From SIG575 sp045595725 (lineage in GTDB: Bacteria > Bacillota > Clostridia > Oscillospirales > Acutalibacteraceae): a stretch of 13,640 nt of DNA. The stretch covers positions 1 to 13,640 of the forward strand of contig JAZOAY010000062.1 of NCBI GenBank assembly GCA_045595725.1. Reading direction: 5' to 3'. Under the pieces are notes generated by a model, which worked only from the letters and a program-made list of their open reading frames with translations, was not told where the DNA came from and made no database searches. The position numbers and the translations under genes are program-made. Shown here in pieces: positions 1 through 5,025 of this stretch (position 1 is the stretch's first letter; each line of letters begins with the position of its first letter).

Positions 1-182
1 GCAGTGATTATCCTCGAACAATGACAGCAATAACATATAAAATGAGCTATGATTTCCTTGTTAAATCAAATGAAATCAGTGAAGAAAACAAAAGGCTTTT
101 CCTCGGTGAAAATGCAAGAAAATTCTATGGCTTTACAGATATTCCGACTCCCGAAAAAATCAAAAATATGGTTGAAGACTAA
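1..182 (+). CDS. C-terminal end of an amidohydrolase-like protein (partial, 5' end outside window)
   Basis: The reading frame is open from position 3 to a TAA at 180-182 and encodes the last 59 residues of a protein whose start lies outside the window. The tail contains LFLGENARKFYGF, which resembles the closing segment of metal-dependent amidohydrolases of the Amidohydro_2 type (typically a Gly-x-Asn-Ala-x-x-hydrophobic pattern near the C-terminus). No catalytic metal ligands are visible, because they lie further upstream in such proteins, so substrate and pathway cannot be stated. An internal ATG at 49 in another frame gives a spurious short ORF. The gene converges on sigK with only four bases between the two stop codons and no terminator hairpin between them, so transcripts from the two sides may overlap. 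The family call rests on one short motif and is tentative. Confidence 0.55.
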   Translation, partial: SDYPRTMTAITYKMSYDFLVKSNEISEENKRLFLGENARKFYGFTDIPTPEKIKNMVED

Positions 183-186
183 AAAA

Positions 187-876
187 TCAAACCTCAAAAT
201 ATTCACGAAGCTCCTCAAGTGCCTTTGTTTCAATTCGTGACACATAAGAACGGGAAATTCCCAACTTTTTGGCTATTTCCCTTTGTGTCAGCGGTTCTGT
301 ATCATAAAGACCGTATCGCATAATTAAAATCTGCTTTTTTCGTGTGTCCTCAATTTTATCAATATATTTATACAGTTTTTCAGTCTGAATTTTCAGCTCC
401 ACATCATCGAAAACAGATTCAGTGCTGAAAATAATGTCACTAAAGGTTAGGGGATTACCTTCGCTGTCGGTATCAATTGGCTCATCCATAGAAATTTCCT
501 GTGCATTCTTTTTTCTTGTACGAAAGTGCATAAAAATCTCATTTTCAATACACCTTGAAGCATAGGTGGCAAGACGAGTACCTTTTGTATAGTCAAATGT
601 GTTTATAGCTTTAATAAGACCGATTGTGCCGATTGAAATAATATCCTCCTGGTCAGAATAATTTGAATAATATTTTTTGATAATGTGAGCTACAAGTCGC
701 ATGTTGTGATTAACAAGCCGATTTCTTGCATTTATATCTCCGTTTTCGTGAAACTTAATCAGTTCTTCCTGTTCTTCTTTTGCACTCAAGGGCTTTGGAA
801 AAGAATTTGTAGAAGATAAATGGAGCATAAAATAGAGAATGCTTGTGGATAAGCTTTGTAACAATGATAATAACAT
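187..876 (-). CDS. sigK: RNA polymerase sporulation sigma factor, pro-sigma-K
   Basis: This is a 229-residue sigma-70 family protein closely resembling the late mother-cell sigma factor SigK. Residues 1-24 form a hydrophobic leader like the pro-sequence that tethers pro-sigma-K to membrane until the SpoIVFB protease removes it. SFPKPLS (25-31) matches the start of the mature region in Bacillus. Region 2 includes LVAHIIKKYY (61-70), DIISIGTIGLIKA (78-90) and RLATYASRCIENEI (101-114). Region 4 carries the helix-turn-helix TQREIAKKLGISRSYVSRIE (197-216). The ATG at 876 follows GAGGTG (882-887) with a good gap. The frame is uninterrupted, so there is no skin-type element here. A CATATATT at 893-900 could be a sigma-E/K -10 element, but no convincing -35 is seen and its predicted start would fall on the ribosome binding site. 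Known role: late spore coat and mother-cell lysis genes. The leader and the match across both regions make the call firm. Confidence 0.93.
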   Translation of the reverse strand: MLLSLLQSLSTSILYFMLHLSSTNSFPKPLSAKEEQEELIKFHENGDINARNRLVNHNMRLVAHIIKKYYSNYSDQEDIISIGTIGLIKAINTFDYTKGTRLATYASRCIENEIFMHFRTRKKNAQEISMDEPIDTDSEGNPLTFSDIIFSTESVFDDVELKIQTEKLYKYIDKIEDTRKKQILIMRYGLYDTEPLTQREIAKKLGISRSYVSRIETKALEELREYFEV

Positions 877-952
877 AAGAACACCTCAAGGGAATATATG
901 CTTCATATTAAATAAAGTTTGCAAGTCCTGAAAAAAATTATGAAAAAAGTCC

Positions 953-981
953 TTGACATTGAGATTAATTTATGATATTAT
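953..981 (+). promoter_or_regulatory. Sigma-A promoter for the tRNA-Ser genes
   Basis: TTGACA (953-958), a 17-base spacer and TATTAT (976-981), preceded by TG at 973-974 as an extended -10. Transcription would start near 988, leaving about eight bases before the first tRNA. An overlapping TATAAT at 979-984 would need a 20-base spacer and is less likely. Confidence 0.8.
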
Positions 982-996
982 AATTAAGCCCAATAC

Positions 997-1085
997 GGAG
1001 AGATACCGAAGTGGTTATAACGGAACGGTCTTGAAAACCGTCGTACGGCAACGTACCGTGGGTTCGAATCCCACTCTCTCCGCCA
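997..1085 (+). tRNA. tRNA-Ser, anticodon UGA
   Basis: The acceptor arms GGAGAGA (997-1003) and TCTCTCC (1075-1081) pair perfectly, followed by discriminator G and an encoded CCA (1083-1085). The anticodon stem ACGGT/ACCGT (1025-1029 and 1037-1041) encloses the loop CTTGAAA with anticodon TGA at 1032-1034, reading UCA and probably other UCN codons. The long class II variable arm around 1042-1057 and the G discriminator are typical of tRNA-Ser. The T-arm contains GGTTCGAATCC. Confidence 0.97.
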
Positions 1086-1094
1086 TCTTACAAA

Positions 1095-1122
1095 AAAACA
1101 GCAAATTTCGGTTTGCTGTTTT
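1095..1122 (+). terminator. Terminator-like hairpin between the two tRNA-Ser genes
   Basis: AAAACAGCAAA (1095-1105) pairs with TTTGCTGTTTT (1112-1122) around a six-base loop. The T-run is part of the stem and is only four long before TATAC, so termination may be partial. The downstream tRNA has no good promoter of its own, which suggests read-through or a processing role. Confidence 0.6.
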
Positions 1123-1151
1123 ATACTTTAAAGAGAAGTAACGCTACCAAT

Positions 1152-1242
1152 GGAGAAGTACTCAAGTTGGTGACGAGGCGCCCCTGCTAAGGGCGTAGGT
1201 CGGGTAACCGGCGCAGGAGTTCGAGTCTCCTCTTCTCCGCCA
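1152..1242 (+). tRNA. tRNA-Ser, anticodon GCU
   Basis: The acceptor arms GGAGAAG (1152-1158) and CTTCTCC (1232-1238) pair perfectly, with discriminator G1239 and an encoded CCA (1240-1242). The anticodon stem CGCCC/GGGCG (1179-1183 and 1191-1195) encloses CTGCTAA, anticodon GCT at 1186-1188, reading AGC and AGU. A long variable arm around 1196-1216 confirms a class II serine tRNA. It is a different isoacceptor from its neighbour, so the pair together covers AGY and UCA codons. No convincing -35 element lies in front; TATACT at 1122-1127 could be an isolated -10. Confidence 0.97.
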
Positions 1243-1277
1243 AAATCGGCAAGGTTCGTAAGAATCTTGCCGATTTT
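1242..1277 (+). terminator. Terminator after the tRNA-Ser pair
   Basis: AAAATCGGCAAG (1242-1253) pairs with CTTGCCGATTTT (1266-1277), and GTTC/GAAT extends the stem to a GTAA loop, giving about 16 pairs with one G-T. It starts at the last base of the encoded CCA. The terminal T-run is short (four), but the stem is long and strong. Confidence 0.75.
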
Positions 1278-1387
1278 ACTTATTACCTCTTCACTATTCA
1301 TTCTTCACTACTTAATCTGAACCGATTTTTGCGAAGTAATAAGTAAAAAGTAATAGTGAAGAAGTTCGGGTCTGAGACGCAATTATA
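1278..1387 (+). repeat. Dispersed intergenic repeat, copy 1: inverted heptamer arrays with a conserved 22-bp end
   Basis: Right half: heptamers GTAATAA, GTAAAAA, GTAATAG, TGAAGAA and GTTCGGG run in phase from 1336 to 1370 and lead into a 22-bp segment (1366-1387) beginning TCGGGTCTG and ending ATTATA. Left half (1278-1313) read on the minus strand gives similar heptamers (AGTGAAG, AATGAAT, AGTGAAG, AGGTAAT), so the element is a loose inverted repeat. CCTCTTCACTATT (1286-1298) pairs with AATAGTGAAGAAG (1352-1364) at 12 of 13 positions, and ACTTATTAC (1278-1286) pairs with GTAATAAGT (1336-1344) perfectly. The 22-bp end recurs on the minus strand at 9007-9028 with 20 of 22 identities. No coding capacity is apparent. 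Its function is unknown. Confidence 0.65.
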
Positions 1388-1421
1388 GCCCCCTGCCACA
1401 CTTCACAGTGTAGCAGGGGCT
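1387..1421. terminator. Strong GC-rich hairpin downstream of the XRE-type gene
   Basis: AGCCCC-CTGC-ACACT (1387-1402) pairs with AGTGT-GCAGGGGCT (1407-1421) around loop TCAC, with one bulge and one mismatch. It lies five bases beyond the minus-strand stop codon of the regulator gene, the expected terminator position. The clean T-run (TTTTT, 1423-1427) is on the plus-strand side, however; the minus strand leaves through ATAATT. It may stop transcription in both directions, best on the plus strand. Confidence 0.6.
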
Positions 1422-1425
1422 CTTT

Positions 1426-2514
1426 TTACAGCATACCAATAATTTCTTTAAACTCCTTTGTATCACGCACTGAATCAAACTCATCATGAAGCAGCCATTT
1501 GTCACGAAGTATTTCGCAAAGAGGTCGTGTGTCTGAAGTTTCAAAATCAAGTTTTCTTTCTGTAATTTCTCCAACCAGAACTGCACTGTAATTCTGTTCA
1601 TCAGGTCGATTGTCAAATGCCTTTGCTTCGTCAACTGCTATATACAGGTGTTTGTACATATTATCAAAATCACCCATAAGTGCGTATCTTTTAGCAATGT
1701 CAAAATCAAGCCATACAGAACCCCAATTGTTGTTCGGGCGATTGCCGTCAAGAATCAGTTTTTCTAACTCAAACAGTTTCTTTATGGCAATAAGTTCAGT
1801 TTCTGCATCCACAACATCCGCATCGGCTAAAAGCCAAATAAAAGTGTTCAATAACTCATAACTATCTTTAATTGCTTTTTGCAAAAACGGAAGTTCTTCT
1901 TTCTCTTCCAAAGCCCACCAGATATGCATTTCACGACACAATTCCATAGGTGGCAGAGTTTCATAAATCTGTCTGCCAAATTCTTTTCTATCGTGCAAAA
2001 CATGATTAAAAGCAAGTCTTGCTGTTGCTGCAAGTCTGATATTCTGATCAGGACAATATTTCATGATTCTTTCGCCTAAAGCCGTAATTTCAGCATCATA
2101 CTTTTTCATATTCTCTTCCCAATCAGGAATATTTCCTGAGTTATCTGTCGAACAAAACAAAGCATACATCAATTTGTCAAGCAATACATAATTATTGGGA
2201 TATTCCGCCACACCTTCACGTGCAATTGAAATACATTCGTTTATTTCACCTTTGTTAATTGAAATCTGAAAACGTTCCATGTATTCCTCTACCTTTTTGT
2301 TCTCAGCAATATCGTCAACCCCCAATAAATTATCTACAGTTATTTCAAAAATTTTTGCAAGTTGTGGTAAAAGCTCCATGTCGGGATAGCAGACACCCGA
2401 TTCCCAACGCGAAACAGATTGACATGAAACCCCTAACATTTCAGAAAGTTGTTCCTGAGTTATATCTTTTTGTCGCCTTAAATTCTTTATATTTTCTCCT
2501 ATTGATAGTTTCAT
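1426..2514 (-). CDS. XRE-family (Cro/CI-type) helix-turn-helix regulator with helical-repeat C-terminal domain
   Basis: This is a 362-residue protein with an N-terminal Cro/CI-type DNA-binding domain at about residues 5-62: IGENIKNLRRQKDITQEQLS, then the recognition segment GVSCQSVSRWESG and the usual LAKIFEITVDNLLG end. Residues from about 70 onward are alpha-helical and rich in Tyr, Leu and Glu, with an arrangement like the TPR-type sensory half common in clostridial XRE proteins; individual repeats are not clear enough to number. There is no membrane segment or enzyme motif. The ATG at 2514 follows AGGAGG (2523-2528) with an eight-base gap. The gene stands alone between thrS and the tRNA genes, so its targets cannot be read from context. 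A palindrome at the predicted transcription start suggests autoregulation. The HTH is certain; the ligand and regulon are unknown. Confidence 0.88.
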   Translation of the reverse strand: MKLSIGENIKNLRRQKDITQEQLSEMLGVSCQSVSRWESGVCYPDMELLPQLAKIFEITVDNLLGVDDIAENKKVEEYMERFQISINKGEINECISIAREGVAEYPNNYVLLDKLMYALFCSTDNSGNIPDWEENMKKYDAEITALGERIMKYCPDQNIRLAATARLAFNHVLHDRKEFGRQIYETLPPMELCREMHIWWALEEKEELPFLQKAIKDSYELLNTFIWLLADADVVDAETELIAIKKLFELEKLILDGNRPNNNWGSVWLDFDIAKRYALMGDFDNMYKHLYIAVDEAKAFDNRPDEQNYSAVLVGEITERKLDFETSDTRPLCEILRDKWLLHDEFDSVRDTKEFKEIIGML

Positions 2515-2524
2515 AATAAAAACC

Positions 2525-2555
2525 TCCTGAATAAATCCTGAAGTTACGTATCTTC
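2525..2555 (-). promoter_or_regulatory. Candidate operator: 16-bp palindrome plus 11-bp-spaced direct repeat
   Basis: GAAGTTACGTATCTTC (2540-2555) equals its reverse complement at 14 of 16 positions and lies immediately downstream of the predicted -10 of the XRE-type gene. Beside it, TCCTGAA occurs twice, at 2525-2531 and 2536-2542, with starts 11 bp apart (one helical turn). The first copy overlaps the ribosome binding site. XRE proteins commonly bind such palindromes; that this one does so is inference. Confidence 0.4.
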
Positions 2556-2562
2556 TGTCATT

Positions 2563-2591
2563 AGTTTATGATTTTTATTATGATTTTTCAA
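2563..2591 (-). promoter_or_regulatory. Putative sigma-A promoter of the XRE-type gene
   Basis: On the minus strand TTGAAA (2586-2591) and TAAACT (2563-2568) are separated by 17 bases. Transcription would start near 2556, about 42 bases before the ATG at 2514. The -10 match is moderate. Confidence 0.45.
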
Positions 2592-2625
2592 CTACTCATT
2601 AATTGATATTTTTTAACTAAGATAG

Positions 2626-2659
2626 TGAAAAACCTCTGCCTGAAAACAAGCAGAGGTTT
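2626..2659 (-). terminator. Rho-independent terminator of thrS
   Basis: AAACCTCTGC (2630-2639) and GCAGAGGTTT (2650-2659) form a 10-bp stem. On the minus strand the stem runs into five T bases (2628-2632), four bases after the thrS stop codon. Confidence 0.85.
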
Positions 2660-2663
2660 ATTC

Positions 2664-4607
2664 TTAACCTATAACCTTATCTTTGATTTCCTGAACTGCT
2701 TTTTCTGCAAACTCAGCTATTGTCATTGAACCAATATCGCCCTGACCTCTCTTGCGTACGGAAACTGTACCTTCTTCTGCTTCTTTATCACCGATAACAA
2801 GCATGTAGGGGATTTTTTCAAGCTGTGCTTCACGGAGTTTGTAACCCAATTTTTCACTTCTTGTGTCAACGTCGATTCTTTCAACTCCTGCTTCTTCAAG
2901 TGCTTTCTTAACAGCATATGCAGCATCCTGATGTCTGTCTGCAATTGGAACAATTCTTACCTGCTCAGGTGAGAGCCAGATGGGGAACGCACCTGCATAT
3001 TTTTCAATAAGAAGAGCAAGTGTTCTTTCGTAACAGCCGATTGATGTTCTGTGGATGATATAGGGATTTTTCTTTGTACCGTCACGGTCTACATATTCCA
3101 TGCCGAATTTTTCAGCAAGCATCTGGTCAATCTGAATTGTGATAAGCGTGTCTTCCTTACCGAAAACATTCTTGATCTGGATGTCAAGTTTAGGACCGTA
3201 GAATGCTGCTTCACCGATACCGACTTTATAATTGATACCAATATCATCAAGGATTTCTTTCATGATACCCTGAGCTTCATCCCACTGTTCGGGAGTACCG
3301 ATATATTTTTCTGTATCGTTGGGATCCCACTGTGAGAAACGATATGAAACGTCATCATAAAGACCAAGTGTTTTAAGCATAAATATGCAAAGGTCAAGAC
3401 ATCTCTTGAATTCATCTGCAAGCTGTTCGGGAAGGCACATAAGATGACCTTCTGAAATTGTGAACTGGCGAACACGGATAAGACCATGCATTTCGCCTGA
3501 TGATTCGTTTCTGAAAAGAGTTGATGTTTCAGCCAGTCTCATGGGAAGATCTCTGTAGGATCTTGCACGGTTGAGATATGCCTGATACTGGAAAGGACAT
3601 GTCATAGGACGCAGTGCAAAAACTTCATCATCCTTTTCTTCATCACCGCGAACAAACATACCGTCTTTGTAATGATCCCAGTGACCTGAAATTTTGTAAA
3701 GGTCTGATTTTGCCATAAGAGGAGTTTTTGTTCTCATCCAACCTCTTCTTGCTTCTTCATCTTCAACAAATCTCTGGAGAAGCTGAACGATAATTGTACC
3801 TTTGGGAAGAAGAATGGGGAGACCCTGACCGATGCAATCAACTGTTGTGAAAATTTCAAGTTCACGACCGAGTTTATTGTGGTCACGTTTCTTTGCTTCT
3901 TCAAGCATTGTGAGATGCTCTTCAAGAAGTGATGATTTTGTAAATGCTGTACCGTAAATTCTCTGAAGCATTTTATTGTTTGAGTCACCTCTCCAATAAG
4001 CACCTGTACAAGATGTCAGCTTGAAAGCTTTGATTCTTCCTGTATCAGGCACGTGAGGGCCTGCACAAAGTTCAACAAACTCACCCTGTTTGTAGAATGA
4101 AATATTTTCACCCTTGTCAGCGTGTTCTTTGATAAGCTCGATTTTATAAGTTTCTCCTGCTTCTTCCATAAGCTTGATTGCTTCTTCGGGAGAAAGTTCA
4201 AATTTTTCAAGAGGAAGTTCTTCTTTGACGATTTTCTTCATCTCTGCTTCGATTTTTTCGAGAATTTCGGGAGTGAAAGAAATATCACTGTCGAAGTCAT
4301 AGTAGAAACCGTTTTCAACTGACGGTCCGATTGTAAGTTTTGTTCCAGGGTAAAGACGTTTTACAGCCTGAGCGAGAATATGTGACGCTGTGTGACGGAA
4401 AGCCTTTTTGCCGTCTTCATCGTCAAATGTTACAAATTCAAGTTCGCAATCTTCATGAAGTTCTTCTCTTAAATCCTTTACTTCACCATTAATTCTGCAA
4501 ACGCATACAGCTTTGTAAAGACCTGCACCGATTGACTTTGCAACTTCCATTGCGCTGATGCCTGCTTCAAACTCACGTATGTCGTCTCTGAGTTTTACTT
4601 TAATCAT
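2664..4607 (-). CDS. thrS: Threonyl-tRNA synthetase (EC 6.1.1.3)
   Basis: This 647-residue class II synthetase charges tRNA-Thr in the cytoplasm. The order is TGS domain (about 1-62), the editing/second additional domain with HTASH (72-76) and ELCAGPH near 180, the catalytic core, and the anticodon-binding domain from about 545. In the core, RPMTCPFQYQAY places C337 at the position of the catalytic zinc cysteine. The expected zinc histidines are plausibly those in ISEGHLMC and IIHRTSIG. The CPF form replaces the CPGH seen in E. coli and B. subtilis. Length is normal (about 640). ATG at 4607 follows AAGGAGAG (4615-4622). Transcription comes from a near-consensus promoter through a T-box leader, so expression should rise when uncharged tRNA-Thr accumulates. 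The gene has its own terminator and is monocistronic. The identification is secure. Confidence 0.97.
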   Translation of the reverse strand: MIKVKLRDDIREFEAGISAMEVAKSIGAGLYKAVCVCRINGEVKDLREELHEDCELEFVTFDDEDGKKAFRHTASHILAQAVKRLYPGTKLTIGPSVENGFYYDFDSDISFTPEILEKIEAEMKKIVKEELPLEKFELSPEEAIKLMEEAGETYKIELIKEHADKGENISFYKQGEFVELCAGPHVPDTGRIKAFKLTSCTGAYWRGDSNNKMLQRIYGTAFTKSSLLEEHLTMLEEAKKRDHNKLGRELEIFTTVDCIGQGLPILLPKGTIIVQLLQRFVEDEEARRGWMRTKTPLMAKSDLYKISGHWDHYKDGMFVRGDEEKDDEVFALRPMTCPFQYQAYLNRARSYRDLPMRLAETSTLFRNESSGEMHGLIRVRQFTISEGHLMCLPEQLADEFKRCLDLCIFMLKTLGLYDDVSYRFSQWDPNDTEKYIGTPEQWDEAQGIMKEILDDIGINYKVGIGEAAFYGPKLDIQIKNVFGKEDTLITIQIDQMLAEKFGMEYVDRDGTKKNPYIIHRTSIGCYERTLALLIEKYAGAFPIWLSPEQVRIVPIADRHQDAAYAVKKALEEAGVERIDVDTRSEKLGYKLREAQLEKIPYMLVIGDKEAEEGTVSVRKRGQGDIGSMTIAEFAEKAVQEIKDKVIG

Positions 4608-4640
4608 ATTTATCTCTCCTTACATTATTTATAAATTAAA

Positions 4641-4676
4641 AATAAAAAAGCCCATCCCTGTAAAATAGGGATGAGC
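4641..4676 (-). terminator. Regulated terminator of the thrS T-box leader
   Basis: A nine-pair GC-rich stem (4668-4676 with 4650-4658, one G-T) is followed on the minus strand by TTTTTT (4649-4644). It is the off-state structure of the T-box switch. Confidence 0.92.
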
Positions 4677-4914
4677 ATAATTTCTGCCCACGGTTCCACC
4701 CGTATTGCCACAAAAAAAGTGACCACTCAATAACTTTTAACGCAAGTTTTACGTCTGCCTTAATCAAAGCTTTCGACAGCTCTCGGGAGCGGTAACCGTT
4801 CTCACTTTTTTTGCATCCGATTTCAGCCAATGTCAGATGCTCTCTGAAAAAAAAGTAATCGAAAACAGCCTTCTCCTTCAACGATTTTCAATATTCATGG
4901 ATGTTTTTCAATAT
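4641..4914 (-). ncRNA. T-box leader of thrS, specifier ACC (threonine)
   Basis: The minus-strand leader from about 4914 holds the parts of a T-box riboswitch. The T-box core GGGTGGAACCGTGG lies at 4701-4688 and contains TGGA, which pairs with the tRNA acceptor end. An AGAGAG stem I distal motif lies near 4840-4845. A likely specifier ACC (4793-4791) is followed by the conserved purine in GGTTACCGCTCC. The leader ends in a terminator, GCTCATCCC (4676-4668) pairing with GGGATGGGC (4658-4650), followed by six T (4649-4644). Uncharged tRNA-Thr is expected to stabilise the antiterminator and let transcription enter thrS. The specifier choice is supported by the downstream gene; the full stem I fold was not computed. 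This explains the gene-free stretch between thrS and the GH3 gene. Confidence 0.93.
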
Positions 4915-4920
4915 ACATGA

Positions 4921-4949
4921 ATTATATCACCTCTTTTTCTTCGTGTCAA
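4921..4949 (-). promoter_or_regulatory. Near-perfect sigma-A promoter of the thrS T-box transcript
   Basis: On the minus strand TTGACA (4944-4949) and TATAAT (4921-4926) are both exact, separated by 17 bases, with TG at the extended -10 position. Such a strong promoter is expected where control is by attenuation. Confidence 0.93.
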
Positions 4950-4959
4950 GGATATTTAA

Positions 4960-4988
4960 TTGACTTTTTATGAAATAACTGTTATCAT
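4960..4988 (+). promoter_or_regulatory. Sigma-A promoter of the GH3 gene
   Basis: TTGACT (4960-4965), a 17-base spacer and TATCAT (4983-4988); each box has one mismatch to consensus. Its -35 is only ten bases from the -35 of the divergent thrS promoter, so the two promoters stand back to back. No obvious operator or cre-like site was recognised around it. Confidence 0.65.
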
Positions 4989-5025
4989 AATTATCAAAGA
5001 ATAACAGGAAAGAATGGTGACACAA

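Noticed and set aside
893..900. CATATATT as a sigma-E/sigma-K -10 for sigK
   Set aside because: The -35 match is poor and the predicted start would fall in the ribosome binding site, leaving almost no leader; mentioned only in the sigK entry.
953..1141. 62-residue ORF on the plus strand over the tRNA region
   Set aside because: It runs through the promoter, the whole tRNA-Ser(UGA) gene and the following hairpin.
1278..1387. CRISPR array
   Set aside because: The repeats are degenerate heptamers without spacers of constant length, and no cas genes are present.
4636..4881. 81-residue minus-strand ORF upstream of thrS
   Set aside because: It lies entirely in the T-box leader; the structure-bearing RNA explains the sequence.
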